Source: Pseudoneobacillus sp052180215
GTDB taxonomy: Bacteria; Bacillota; Bacilli; Bacillales; Cytobacillaceae
Assembly: GCF_052180215.1 (NCBI RefSeq)
Contig: NZ_CP197471.1
Location: forward strand, 2,948,001 to 3,012,000
Direction: 5' to 3'
DNA length: 64,000 nt
Positions 14,797 to 23,898 of this stretch are shown here, in pieces. Under the pieces are notes generated by a model that worked only from the letters and a program-made list of their open reading frames with translations, made no database searches and was not told where the DNA came from. Within the stretch, counting starts at the first letter, position 1; every line of letters starts with the position of its first letter. The translations under genes and the position numbers were made by a program.

Positions 14797-16299
14797 GTGA
14801 AACATTCTGAAAAACCAACTGCTTTGATTATGATTTTTGGAGCAACAGGAGATTTAGCTAAACGCAAGCTTTTCCCCTCTCTCTACCAATTGTTTATAAA
14901 AGGAAAACTTTCCGAACAATTTGCTGTCATTGGGATTGCCAGAAGTTCTCTTTCGAATGATCAATTTCAAGCAAATGTAAAGGAATCGATCACTACCTTC
15001 CTTGGCACAACAGAGAAAGTAGATGAATTTATTTCTCATTTTTATTATAAGAGTCATGATATCGCGGATCCAAGTTCTTATGCAGAATTGAAGAGAATTG
15101 CAGAGGAATTAGATCAGCACTATCAATTAGAGGGAAATAGAGTTTTCTATTTGGCGATGGCTCCTGAGTTCTTTGGTAAAATTGCAGAACACTTAAAGAG
15201 TGATGGCTTAACTGATGTAAAAGGATTTAAACGATTAGTTATTGAAAAACCATTTGGACACGATTTGGAGTCAGCTAAAATCCTAAACAATCAAATTCGT
15301 AAAGCATTTTCTGAGAATGAAATTTACCGAATTGATCATTATTTAGGAAAAGAAATGGTTCAAAACATTCAAGTTATTCGATTTGCCAATGCTATTTTTG
15401 AACCGCTCTGGAATAACAGATATATCTCGAATATCCAGGTCACCTCTAGTGAAACATTAGGAGTGGAGGAACGAGGACGCTATTATGAAAATAGTGGAGC
15501 ATTAAGGGATATGGTACAAAACCATATGCTTCAAATGGTAGCGTTATTAGCTATGGAGCCCCCCATTAAACTAACAACCGATGAGATTCGCTCTGAAAAG
15601 GTAAAAGCACTTCGAGCAATGAGACCGTTAGAAGGTAATGCCGTCCATGAAAATTTCGTTCGTGGCCAATATGGCAAAGGTACAATGAAAGGTGAGAATG
15701 TCCCAGCTTATCGCGAAGAAAATATGGTTAATCCTGACTCTAACACAGAAACATTTGTATCTGGAAAGCTAATGTTTGATACCTTCCGTTGGGCGGGTGT
15801 TCCATTTTATATTCGAACAGGTAAACGAATGACAGCCAAATCGACTAAGATTGTTGTTCAATTTAAAGATATTCCAATGAATTTATATTATAAAACCGAC
15901 CAAACACTAAATCCTAATCTTTTAGTCATTCATATTCAACCTGAGGAAGGAATCACTCTATACTTAAATGCAAAAAAATCAGGACAAAAAATGGATGCAA
16001 CACCAATCAAATTAAACTTTTCAAATAAAGATGTTCATGATATGAATACACCAGAAGCATATGAATCGCTATTATATGACTGTATGATTGGCGATGCAAC
16101 GAATTTCACACACTGGGATGAAGTTGCTCTATCTTGGAGCTTTGTCGATAAAATCTCAGCTGTTTGGGAAAATGAAAAAGAGCAAAACTTCCCTAACTAT
16201 GAATCTGGATCAATGGGACCAATGGCATCAGATGAACTTCTAGCAAAAGACGGATTTTTCTGGTGGCCGATTACAGACCTTGATGTAGAATCTTGCTAA
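14797..16299 (+). CDS. zwf: Glucose-6-phosphate 1-dehydrogenase
   Basis: 500 residues from GTG 14797, eight bases after GTGAGGT; an upstream GTG at 14782 is part of the binding site. The cofactor motif IFGATGDLAKRKLFPSLYQL is at the N-terminus, the catalytic RIDHYLGKEMVQN near residue 180, and IEKPFGHDL before it. It oxidises glucose-6-phosphate to 6-phosphogluconolactone, making NADPH, the entry to the pentose phosphate pathway. In B. subtilis gndA follows zwf; here repeat copy B and dinB follow instead, so the 6-phosphogluconate dehydrogenase gene must lie elsewhere. Confidence 0.95.
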   Translation: MKHSEKPTALIMIFGATGDLAKRKLFPSLYQLFIKGKLSEQFAVIGIARSSLSNDQFQANVKESITTFLGTTEKVDEFISHFYYKSHDIADPSSYAELKRIAEELDQHYQLEGNRVFYLAMAPEFFGKIAEHLKSDGLTDVKGFKRLVIEKPFGHDLESAKILNNQIRKAFSENEIYRIDHYLGKEMVQNIQVIRFANAIFEPLWNNRYISNIQVTSSETLGVEERGRYYENSGALRDMVQNHMLQMVALLAMEPPIKLTTDEIRSEKVKALRAMRPLEGNAVHENFVRGQYGKGTMKGENVPAYREENMVNPDSNTETFVSGKLMFDTFRWAGVPFYIRTGKRMTAKSTKIVVQFKDIPMNLYYKTDQTLNPNLLVIHIQPEEGITLYLNAKKSGQKMDATPIKLNFSNKDVHDMNTPEAYESLLYDCMIGDATNFTHWDEVALSWSFVDKISAVWENEKEQNFPNYESGSMGPMASDELLAKDGFFWWPITDLDVESC

Positions 16300-16302
16300 T
16301 AA

Positions 16303-16508
16303 GAAAAGCGAAAGCGCCTTGGTTAGCCCCGACAAGCAAATGTTCTCTAGCAAGGAAAAAAGAAGTTCATTTTTTCCCTGTAAGAAGTCTGAACTTTGAC
16401 TTCTTACGCTAGAGGTTATTTTGACCAAGGAAGAAGTGATTTTTCTTCTTCCATCGAGGGGCTAGGCAGGAAGAAATGAATTGCTTTCTTCCCCGCTGGA
16501 GCTAGACA
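16303..16508 (+). repeat. Dispersed modular palindromic repeat, copy B (longest)
   Basis: Outer modules GCGAAAGCGCCTTGGTTAGC (about 16308-16327) and CGAGGGGCTAGGC (16455-16467) plus GCTGGAGCTAGAC match the other copies. The inner stem CTCTAGC / GCTAGAG plus GTAAGAAGTC / GACTTCTTAC is interrupted. Three extra mini-hairpins are inserted: GGAAAAAA-N8-TTTTTTCC (about 16354-16377), a GGAAGAAG / CTTCTTCC hairpin (about 16429-16452) and a GGAAGAAA / TTTCTTCC hairpin (about 16468-16491). It lies between the convergent genes zwf and dinB. Confidence 0.85.
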
Positions 16509-16530
16509 ATTTTCAAAATCCCAAAAGTAA

Positions 16531-16568
16531 AAAAGGGACGATGTTATTCGATAACATCGTCCCCTTTT
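16531..16568. terminator. Bidirectional terminator overlapping the end of dinB
   Basis: GGGACGATGTTAT pairs with ATAACATCGTCCC across TCG, with A-run before and TTTT after. The last five codons and stop of dinB (from 16544) are inside the stem. Confidence 0.88.
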
Positions 16569-17812
16569 CTTTGAAGAAAATCTCGATTAAAGCTTGTAAA
16601 AGTACCTGCCTGATTTTTTTGAATTTCCTTTTCACTTGCTTGCTCAATAATGTTCTTTCCATACTTTTCTTTTAACATGGAGAGAGTTTGAATCAGCGGC
16701 TCTATTTTTGCTTCTTTTTCAAATGAAAATAAATCAAGCTGCTTAACAGCATGGTCATGTTCTGTTAAATCAGTAGAAGTTATTCCTAAAAGACGAACAG
16801 GGTCCCCAGTCCAATGTTTTAAAAATAAACGTTTCGCAGCAGCAAATATTTCTTCCCGTTTAAAAAATGGGTTAGATAACTTTTTACTTCTAGTTACGGT
16901 TTTTCGATCCTTATATCTTATCGTTATACCAATCGTAGTAGCAACCACTTTTTTTCTTTTCATACGAACGGATACCGTTTCTGATAAATGATCTAAAACA
17001 CGAAACAACTCCTTTTGATTGGTAGTATCTTTGGGAAGAGTTGTCGAATTGCCAATTGATTTAAAATCTGAAACGGCATCAGGGTCAACATGCCTTTGGT
17101 CATTTCCATTAGCCCTTTCTTTCAGTCGGACCCCATTAATCCCGAGCAATCCTTTTAACTGAATTTCGTTTGCTGAAGCTAAATCTCCAACCGTTTTAAC
17201 CCCAATAGTTAGTAATTTTTCTGATGTTTTCCTTCCAACTCCATGCATTTCATACGTCGGCAAGGGCCAGAGAACCTTTTGAATATCTCTTTTTCGCAAC
17301 ACGGTAATCCCCATTGGTTTCTTCATATCTGAAGCCATTTTCGCTAAGAATTTATTGGGGGCTATACCAATACTGCATGGTAAATCAAGCTGCTCTAGTA
17401 TACGCTTTTGAATGGTTTGTGCAATTTCAATAGGACTTCCAAAATGATAACTATCTGTTATATCCATATAACCTTCATCAATAGAAACTGGTTCAACTAA
17501 ATCTGTATATTGCCGAAGGATGTCAAACATTCCCAAAGAGGCAGCTCTGTATCGATCAAAGCTTGGCTTCATGACAATTAACCCCGGACATAGCTTTTTT
17601 GCTTCCCAAAGCGGCATCGTCGTTTTCACACCAAATTTTCTAGCTTCATAACTGCAGGTGATAATAATTCCACGTCTTTCTTCTACATTTCCAGCGATTG
17701 CAAGTGGCTTTCCTTTCAAGCTTGGGTCATAAGCCATTTCAACTGAAGCATAAAAACTGTTCATATCAACATGTAAAATGACTCTACCATTCTTAGGATA
17801 AAATTCTTTCAC
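16544..17812 (-). CDS. dinB: DNA polymerase IV (DinB/YqjH type, Y-family)
   Basis: 422 residues from a GTG start at 17810-17812 behind GGAAGTGGC. Catalytic Asp16 lies in HVDMNSFYASVE and Asp112-Glu113 in SIDEGYMD; the palm motif is SIGIAPNKFLAKMASD; the HhH part is MHGVGRKTSEKLL; the little finger contains GNSTTLPKDT. KQLDLFSFE near residue 365 is the beta-clamp motif. It is an error-prone translesion polymerase. No LexA box was found upstream, consistent with constitutive expression of YqjH in B. subtilis. Its 3' end is embedded in a terminator hairpin. Confidence 0.93.
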   Translation of the reverse strand: MKEFYPKNGRVILHVDMNSFYASVEMAYDPSLKGKPLAIAGNVEERRGIIITCSYEARKFGVKTTMPLWEAKKLCPGLIVMKPSFDRYRAASLGMFDILRQYTDLVEPVSIDEGYMDITDSYHFGSPIEIAQTIQKRILEQLDLPCSIGIAPNKFLAKMASDMKKPMGITVLRKRDIQKVLWPLPTYEMHGVGRKTSEKLLTIGVKTVGDLASANEIQLKGLLGINGVRLKERANGNDQRHVDPDAVSDFKSIGNSTTLPKDTTNQKELFRVLDHLSETVSVRMKRKKVVATTIGITIRYKDRKTVTRSKKLSNPFFKREEIFAAAKRLFLKHWTGDPVRLLGITSTDLTEHDHAVKQLDLFSFEKEAKIEPLIQTLSMLKEKYGKNIIEQASEKEIQKNQAGTFTSFNRDFLQRKGDDVIE

Positions 17813-17969
17813 TTTACGCCACTTCCTTACCTTTCTATGATTTTATTTTATCATAGAGGGGTATGTTTGAAAAAATTCAAAATAGAATAGAAAGAACTAC
17901 TCTAAAAATAGAAAAATTCAGAAAAAAGGACTATCATTAAATTAAGTTTTTGCATTATAATAATGTTTA

Positions 17970-17998
17970 TTAGCTTTACGAAATTTTAGCTTTACGAA
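17970..17998 (+). repeat. 13-bp direct repeat upstream of pepF
   Basis: TTAGCTTTACGAA occurs at 17970-17982 and again at 17986-17998, a 16-bp period, immediately before the pepF ribosome binding site. Confidence 0.7.
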
Positions 17999-18015
17999 TA
18001 ATGGAGGGCGTAAAA

Positions 18016-19827
18016 ATGAAAAATACGGCAGAAAAACGTTATGTTCGTTCAGAAGTTCCTGAGCATTTAACTTGGAACTTAAAGGATTTATTCATTTCAA
18101 ATGAAGCTTGGGAAACAGAACTAAATGCTATTGAGGCAAGCCTTTCATCGGTAACTCAATATAAAGGCAAACTTCATGAAGGAGCTCAAACACTTTTAGA
18201 CTGTCTACTTGCCCAAGAAAAGCTTCAACAAAGAATCGTTCTTGTAGGTACTTATGCAAACTTAAGACAAACAGAGGAAGGCACCAACCCTAATAATCAA
18301 GCAAACTCTTCTAAATTTGCTTCAGTTATTACTAAAGTTAATGCAGCACTTACTTTTATTTCCTCTGAGATTCTATCGCTTCCTGAAGGTACTGTAGAAG
18401 CATACATAAACGAATTAGAGGAATTGAAACCATTCCGTAAAAACCTAACCGAACTTTTGGAATCAAAAAAACATAAGCTTTCTCCTGAAACAGAAGTAGC
18501 CTTAGCTTCATTAGGAGAAGTTCATGGAGCACCATACAAAATCTATGAAATGAGTAAATCAGCAGATATGCAATTCCCTTCATTCCAAGATGAAGAAGGC
18601 AATGAGCTTCCAAATTCATTTGCTCTTTTTGAAGATCGTTATGAATTTTCACCGGATACGTATGTACGCCGTAAAGCTTATGAATCATTTATCTCGACAC
18701 TTAAACAATACAAAAATACGTTTGCTACTACTTATGCAACAGAAGTAAAGAAACAAGTAGCATTAGCTAAATTAAGAAACTATGAATCTGTTACCCATAT
18801 GCTATTAGACCCACAACAAGTAACTGTTGAAATGTATCACAATCAGCTTGATATTATTCAAAAAGAGCTAGCTCCACATATGAGAAGATTTGCAAACCTA
18901 AAGAAACAGGTGCTTGGTCTCGACAAAATGCAATTTTGTGATTTAAAGGCGCCTTTAGATCCTGAATTTAATCCTAAAACTACCTATGAAGAAGCTAGTA
19001 AAGTAATCTTAGAATCTTTACAAGTAATGGGACCAGAGTATGTTGCTATCATGGAAAAAGGTCTTACTGAAAGATGGGTAGACCTAGCTGATAACGTAGG
19101 TAAATCTACAGGTGCATTTTGTTCCAGCCCATACGGAGCTCACCCATACATTTTAATTACTTGGACAGATACAATGCGCGGAGCTTTTGTTCTTACACAT
19201 GAACTTGGTCACGCTGGTCATTTTTATTTAGCTAATAAAAACCAACGTATTTTTAATACAAGACCTTCCACTTATAATGTTGAAGCACCTTCAACGATGA
19301 ATGAATTATTATTAGGTCAACATCTATTAAAAAATACGAATGATAAGCAAATGAAGCGTTGGGTCATTCTTCAACTATTAGGTACTTACTATCACAATTT
19401 TGTTACTCACTTATTAGAAGGTGAATACCAACGTCGTGTGTATGACCTTGCAGAACAAGGAAAACCATTAACAGCCACAACTTTATGTGAGATTAAAGGA
19501 AATGTCCTTAAGGAATTCTGGGGAGACTCAGTGAAAATCGATGAAGGTGCAAGCTTAACATGGATGCGCCAGCCACATTATTATATGGGATTATATCCAT
19601 ACACCTATTCCGCAGGTTTAACAGCTTCAACAGCAGTTGCCCAAATGATTCAAGAAGAAGGTCAGCCTGTGGTTGATCGCTGGTTAGAGGTTTTAAAAGC
19701 TGGTGGAACATTAAAGCCGCTTGAATTATTAAAACTAGCTGGAGTAGATATGTCTAAACCAGATGCTATTAAAAAGGCAGTATCATTTGTTGGTTCACTA
19801 GTCGATCAACTAGAGGAATCTTACTAG
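18016..19827 (+). CDS. pepF: Oligoendopeptidase F
   Basis: 603 residues from ATG 18016, behind GGAGGG (18003-18008). It is an M3-family zinc peptidase: HELGH at residues 395-399 in VLTHELGHAGHFYL, with the third ligand Glu in NVEAPSTMNELLL about 25 residues later, and HYYMGLYPYTYSAG near 520. It cleaves short oligopeptides in the cytoplasm. It is monocistronic, with a terminator right after the stop. A TATAAT-like element lies at about 17955, and a 13-bp direct repeat occupies the leader. Confidence 0.94.
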   Translation: MKNTAEKRYVRSEVPEHLTWNLKDLFISNEAWETELNAIEASLSSVTQYKGKLHEGAQTLLDCLLAQEKLQQRIVLVGTYANLRQTEEGTNPNNQANSSKFASVITKVNAALTFISSEILSLPEGTVEAYINELEELKPFRKNLTELLESKKHKLSPETEVALASLGEVHGAPYKIYEMSKSADMQFPSFQDEEGNELPNSFALFEDRYEFSPDTYVRRKAYESFISTLKQYKNTFATTYATEVKKQVALAKLRNYESVTHMLLDPQQVTVEMYHNQLDIIQKELAPHMRRFANLKKQVLGLDKMQFCDLKAPLDPEFNPKTTYEEASKVILESLQVMGPEYVAIMEKGLTERWVDLADNVGKSTGAFCSSPYGAHPYILITWTDTMRGAFVLTHELGHAGHFYLANKNQRIFNTRPSTYNVEAPSTMNELLLGQHLLKNTNDKQMKRWVILQLLGTYYHNFVTHLLEGEYQRRVYDLAEQGKPLTATTLCEIKGNVLKEFWGDSVKIDEGASLTWMRQPHYYMGLYPYTYSAGLTASTAVAQMIQEEGQPVVDRWLEVLKAGGTLKPLELLKLAGVDMSKPDAIKKAVSFVGSLVDQLEESY

Positions 19828-19847
19828 AAGCTATAATTTGTAAAGAA

Positions 19848-19875
19848 AAGAGCGGTCGAATTGACGACCGCTTTA
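19848..19875 (+). terminator. pepF terminator
   Basis: AGCGGTCG (19851-19858) pairs with CGACCGCT (19865-19872), followed by a T-rich stretch. Confidence 0.85.
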
Positions 19876-19904
19876 TCTATTTTTATAGATAGTTTAATAA
19901 AGTA

Positions 19905-19930
19905 AAAAGCCATCATGATTGATGGCTTTT
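19905..19930 (-). terminator. cheW terminator overlapping its stop
   Basis: AAAAGCCATCATGATTGATGGCTTTT is a near-perfect hairpin. The last codons of the minus-strand cheW gene (stop at 19913) are part of it. Confidence 0.8.
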
Positions 19931-20383
19931 CATATAATCTTTAATTTCTTTAACACCTTCTAATGCTTGTACTAGCTTTAACGGATCGATGAAGGTAATA
20001 AGTCTTGAATTAAGATTTGCGACCCCTGAAAAATATGAGGTTTTAGCATATGCGACTAACCCAACCTGTTTAATATTTTCAGCAGGGATATCGATAATCT
20101 CTTTTGCATCTTTTACCATTATTCCAATCGATAGTTCCTCTGTATTTAGAACGATTAAACGAGAAGACTCTGTTTGTTCCAATTGACGCTTATAGAATAT
20201 TTGTTCCAAATCAATAACAGGAACCAATTCTCCTCGAACAATCATCATCCCCTTTACATACTCAGGTAAATGAGGGATAGGGGTAATTCCTTCTAGTTTT
20301 TCAATGGAGACAACAAATTGAATAGGAATACAATATTCTTCGTTATCAACTTGAAAAACAATCACTTTGCTAGATTCAGCCAT
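19913..20383 (-). CDS. CheW-like chemotaxis adaptor
   Basis: 156 residues, a single CheW domain: VIVFQVDNEEYCIPIQFV at the N-terminus, then ITPIPHLPEYVKGMMIVRGE and LVPVIDLEQ, the typical CheW core. There is no receiver domain, so it is not CheV. It should couple chemoreceptors to CheA at the membrane. It is encoded alone, between pepF and yqjE, not in a che operon. A chemoreceptor gene lies in this window at 60.7-62.2 kb, but nothing links the two directly. It is probably a second CheW paralogue. Confidence 0.87.
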   Translation of the reverse strand: MAESSKVIVFQVDNEEYCIPIQFVVSIEKLEGITPIPHLPEYVKGMMIVRGELVPVIDLEQIFYKRQLEQTESSRLIVLNTEELSIGIMVKDAKEIIDIPAENIKQVGLVAYAKTSYFSGVANLNSRLITFIDPLKLVQALEGVKEIKDYMKSHQS

Positions 20384-20463
20384 ATCAAAAACCTCCTTAT
20401 TTAATAGATTTGTACTTTAAATATACAGCAAAAAACAAATCATTAATATCCTTTTTACAGTAA

Positions 20464-20491
20464 AAAAAAGAGAACCAATTTGGTCCTCTTT
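20464..20491 (-). terminator. yqjE terminator
   Basis: AAAGAGAACCAATTTGGTCCTCTTT hairpin; the minus strand then runs into TTTTTTT. Confidence 0.85.
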
Positions 20492-20498
20492 GAAATCA

Positions 20499-21620
20499 TT
20501 ACCCATTTGTAACTTCATCAATAATAGCTAGAGTCATTTCAGCTAATTTATTTAATTCCTCAATTGGCATTTTTTCATTGGTTGTATGAATTTCTTCATA
20601 ACCAACAGAAAGAACAACTGTAGGAATACCCAATCCAGCAATGACATTTGCGTCACTTCCACCACCACTATGTGTAAGCTCACAACTGCGTCCGATTTTG
20701 GCTGCTGCTCGTCGCGCTACTTCTACAACATGGTCTCCTTCAGCAAATTTAAATCCAGGGTACATTACCTGAATATCCACTTCTGCTCTTCCACCCATAT
20801 CAGCGGCTACTGTTTCAAAAGCCTCTTTCATTTTGGCTACTTGAGCTTCCATTTTATCGGTTACTAAAGAACGTGCTTCAGCTAAGATGTCAACACGGTC
20901 ACAAACGATATTGGTCTGTTGACCACCTTCAAAACGTCCAATATTTGCCGTCGTTTCCTTATCAATACGTCCTAAAGGCATCTTGGCAATCGCCTTTGCC
21001 GCAATCGTAATGGCAGAAACTCCCTTTTCAGGTGCAACTCCTGCATGCGCCGTTTTACCAAAAATAGCGGCTTTTACTTTTGCTTGAGTAGGTGCCGCTA
21101 CCACGACATTCCCTACTTTTCCATCACTATCAAGCGCATAGCCGAATTTAGCTTTTAAAAGAGAAGGGTCAATTGCTTTTGCACCGACAAGACCAGATTC
21201 TTCGCCTACTGTTATGACAAATTGGATTTGTCCATGAGGAATATTTTGCTCCTTAAGAACACGAATTACCTCTAGCAAAACAGCAAGTCCGGCTTTATCA
21301 TCTGCTCCCAGTATCGTGGTACCATCTGTTACAACATAACCGTCCTTTATGGAAGGCTTAATTCCTTTTCCTGGAACAACGGTATCCATATGACATGTAA
21401 AATAAATGGGATCCACACCATCCTTGTTTCCAGGTAGAGTGCAAATAAGATTTCCTGCACCATGACCAGTTTTTGATGTTGTATCATCCTCAAATACTTC
21501 TAGGCCCAAATCTAAAAATTTCTTCTTTAGTACTTTGGCAATTTCGGTTTCGAATTTTGTCTCTGAATCAATTTGTACAAGCTCTAAAAATTCTTCTAAA
21601 AGTCGCTGTTCATTCATCAT
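20499..21620 (-). CDS. yqjE: M20-family metallopeptidase, peptidase T-like (YqjE)
   Basis: 373 residues. Di-zinc M20 motifs: TCHMDTVVPGKG near residue 75, ILGADDKAGL near 103, VGEESGLVGA near 138, and the C-terminal THSGGGSDANV with a His ligand. The lid or dimerisation domain, with GKTAHAGVAPEKG, is in the middle. It probably releases N-terminal amino acids from small peptides. It lies downstream of the carboxylase genes but is separated from them by a terminator at 21717-21753. Confidence 0.9.
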   Translation of the reverse strand: MMNEQRLLEEFLELVQIDSETKFETEIAKVLKKKFLDLGLEVFEDDTTSKTGHGAGNLICTLPGNKDGVDPIYFTCHMDTVVPGKGIKPSIKDGYVVTDGTTILGADDKAGLAVLLEVIRVLKEQNIPHGQIQFVITVGEESGLVGAKAIDPSLLKAKFGYALDSDGKVGNVVVAAPTQAKVKAAIFGKTAHAGVAPEKGVSAITIAAKAIAKMPLGRIDKETTANIGRFEGGQQTNIVCDRVDILAEARSLVTDKMEAQVAKMKEAFETVAADMGGRAEVDIQVMYPGFKFAEGDHVVEVARRAAAKIGRSCELTHSGGGSDANVIAGLGIPTVVLSVGYEEIHTTNEKMPIEELNKLAEMTLAIIDEVTNG

Positions 21621-21716
21621 CTGTCAAACCCCCAATTATGTAATCCTACTCGTATCTAAGTATACATAGAAAAAAGCGAGTCTTCAAATTAGTGGTTTTT
21701 ACTAAAATATCACTGC

Positions 21717-21753
21717 AAAGAAAAAGATAGGACTTGTGATCCTACCTTTTTCT
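21717..21753 (-). terminator. Terminator after the yqjD carboxyltransferase
   Basis: AAAAAGATAGGA / TCCTACCTTTTT hairpin, followed on the minus strand by a T-run, between yqjD and yqjE. Confidence 0.8.
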
Positions 21754-21772
21754 TTAATATTAATTTAACTGT

Positions 21773-23323
21773 TTATAAAGGTATGTTCCCATGTTTTTTA
21801 GATGGTCTTGATTCCTTTTTATTTCGAAGCATTTCTAATGCTTGAATGATTTTAATTCTAGTCTCTCGTGGGTCAATGACATCATCCACCATCCCACGGC
21901 TTGCTGCAACATAGGGATTAGCAAATTTCTCACGATACTCTTCGATTTTTTGTTGTCTTAAAGCTTCTGGATCTACGCTACCTGCAATCTCTCGTGCAAA
22001 TATAATATTTGCCGCACCTTGAGGTCCCATTACAGCTATTTCAGCATTAGGCCATGCAAAAACTAAATCCGCACCAATCGATTTACTGTTTAATGCGACA
22101 TAAGCACCACCATATGCTTTTCGTAAAATAACCGTTAATTTTGGAACAGTCGCTTCAGAATAGGCATATAAGATTTTGGCACCATGACGAATAATCCCAC
22201 CATGCTCTTGTTTTACCCCAGGGAAAAAGCCCGTAACATCCTCAAAAGTGATAATCGGAATATTGAACGAATCACAGAAACGAATGAAACGAGATGCTTT
22301 ATCCGAAGAATCAATATCTAATCCGCCAGCCATAAATTTCGGCTGATTACAAACTAGACCTACGACTTCTCCTTTAATTCTCGCTAAACCAATGACAATA
22401 TTTTTGGCAAAGTCTTGGTGTACTTCCATAAATGAATCTTGGTCCACAACCTGTTCGATGACCTTTCTGACATCATAAGGTCTAACTGCATCAAACGGAA
22501 CGACATCCGTGAGATCTGGACGATAATCTTCCTCTTCTGAAGTCTCATATCGAGGAGGTTTCTCCTCGTTATTTTGCGGCAGATAGCTTAATAATTTTCG
22601 GACTTTTTGAAGTATATCAACTTCGGTCTGACTATGGAAATGAACATTGCCGCTGATAGAGCTGTGAACTAAAGCTCCACCTAGATCTTCGGCAGAAATC
22701 TGTTCTCCTGTAACTGTTTCAATTACCTTTGGACCTGTAATAAACATTTGACTTGTTTTTTCCACCATAAAAACAAAATCAGTAATCGCTGGCGAATAAA
22801 CGGCTCCACCAGCACATGGGCCCATAATCACTGAAATTTGTGGAATCACACCTGAATATATGGCATTACGATAAAAAATATGTCCATAACCATCCAGCGA
22901 GACAACACCCTCTTGTATTCTGGCTCCTCCAGAATCATTAAGTCCTACAAATGGCGCACCATTCTTGGCAGCCAAATCCATTACATTTGCGATTTTTTTG
23001 GCATGCATTTCTCCCAATGCTCCGCCAAATACTGTAAAGTCCTGTGAAAATAAATAGATTGGACGCCCGTTCACTTTTCCGTAACCCGTTACGACTCCAT
23101 CACCAGGACCTTTTTGGTCTGCAAGACCAAAGTCAGTACAGCGATGTTCTAAGAATGGATTCAATTCCACAAACGAACCTTTATCGACTAATAGTTCAAT
23201 TCTTTCCCTAGCTGTTAATTTTCCTTTTTCATGCTGAGTTTGGATTCTTTCGTCACCACCACCAAGCTCAATCTCCCTTTTTCGGTCATATAATTCATTT
23301 ATTTTTTCATAGATGTCACTCAT
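21773..23323 (-). CDS. yqjD: Acyl-CoA (propionyl/methylmalonyl-type) carboxylase, carboxyltransferase subunit
   Basis: 516 residues, the full length of the biotin-dependent carboxyltransferase (PccB/MmdA) family, with both crotonase-fold halves. Marker segments are SGGARIQEGV, GPCAGGAVYSPA, FFPGVKQEHGGIIRHGAK and AYGGAYVALNSKSIGAD. It transfers CO2 from carboxybiotin to propionyl-CoA, or runs the reverse reaction. No biotin carboxylase or biotin carrier is encoded next to it, so it must borrow AccC/AccB (58.5-60.4 kb) or others. It overlaps the epimerase gene by eight bases, which ties it to methylmalonyl-CoA. In B. subtilis YqjD sits in the same place. Confidence 0.9.
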   Translation of the reverse strand: MSDIYEKINELYDRKREIELGGGDERIQTQHEKGKLTARERIELLVDKGSFVELNPFLEHRCTDFGLADQKGPGDGVVTGYGKVNGRPIYLFSQDFTVFGGALGEMHAKKIANVMDLAAKNGAPFVGLNDSGGARIQEGVVSLDGYGHIFYRNAIYSGVIPQISVIMGPCAGGAVYSPAITDFVFMVEKTSQMFITGPKVIETVTGEQISAEDLGGALVHSSISGNVHFHSQTEVDILQKVRKLLSYLPQNNEEKPPRYETSEEEDYRPDLTDVVPFDAVRPYDVRKVIEQVVDQDSFMEVHQDFAKNIVIGLARIKGEVVGLVCNQPKFMAGGLDIDSSDKASRFIRFCDSFNIPIITFEDVTGFFPGVKQEHGGIIRHGAKILYAYSEATVPKLTVILRKAYGGAYVALNSKSIGADLVFAWPNAEIAVMGPQGAANIIFAREIAGSVDPEALRQQKIEEYREKFANPYVAASRGMVDDVIDPRETRIKIIQALEMLRNKKESRPSKKHGNIPL

Positions 23324-23735
23324 TATGCTCTATTCCTTTCTTTTCACAATATTCGAAAAGTACTCCACTGGTTGACTTTGGATGCATAAAAGCCACCATT
23401 GCTCCACCAGCCCCTTTTTTGGGTATGTCATTAATCATTCTGATACCTTTATTTTTTATTTCTTCAATACGGTCCTCAATGGAATCAACACTCAAAGCTA
23501 CATGATGAAGTCCTTCCCCTCGTTTTTCGAGAAATTGAGCAATAGGGCTTTCTTCTGAAGTTGGTTCTAGAAGCTCTAATTTGGATTCACCAATCTTTAA
23601 AAAAGCAACCCTAACTTTTTCGCTATCAACCTCTTCCATTCCTAGTAAAGGAAGGTTTAATACCTCTGTATAAAATGGAAGCGTATTCTCTAGTGATCGA
23701 ACAGCTATCCCGATGTGGTCAATCTTTTTTACCAA
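23316..23735 (-). CDS. mce: Methylmalonyl-CoA epimerase
   Basis: 139 residues from a TTG start at 23735, placed six bases after GGAGTGG; the ATG at 23750 lies inside that binding site. It is a glyoxalase/VOC fold protein: KIDHIGIAVRSLENTLPFY at the start, LELLEPTSEESPIAQFL, GLHHVALSVDSI and a C-terminal Glu in VLFEYCE, giving the metal-binding His/Glu set. It converts (S)- to (R)-methylmalonyl-CoA, between the carboxylase (yqjD, next gene) and the mutase (mutA/mutB at 29.9-33.9 kb). Confidence 0.9.
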   Translation of the reverse strand: MVKKIDHIGIAVRSLENTLPFYTEVLNLPLLGMEEVDSEKVRVAFLKIGESKLELLEPTSEESPIAQFLEKRGEGLHHVALSVDSIEDRIEEIKNKGIRMINDIPKKGAGGAMVAFMHPKSTSGVLFEYCEKKGIEHNE

Positions 23736-23898
23736 TAAAATCCACTCCATTTTGCTATATTTTAAAATAATTCGACAATATCTTATTCGACAAAAGTGTC
23801 ATAAATCCTTCCTTATTTAAGAGGTTGTTCAGATAGGCATATCTCATGTAAAATAGAAGGAAAGACCGTTTTAGGATTTTAGAAAGGAATGATTCTCT

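Noticed and set aside
18356..18688. 110-codon open frame on the minus strand
   Set aside because: Antisense to pepF with no binding site or recognisable family.
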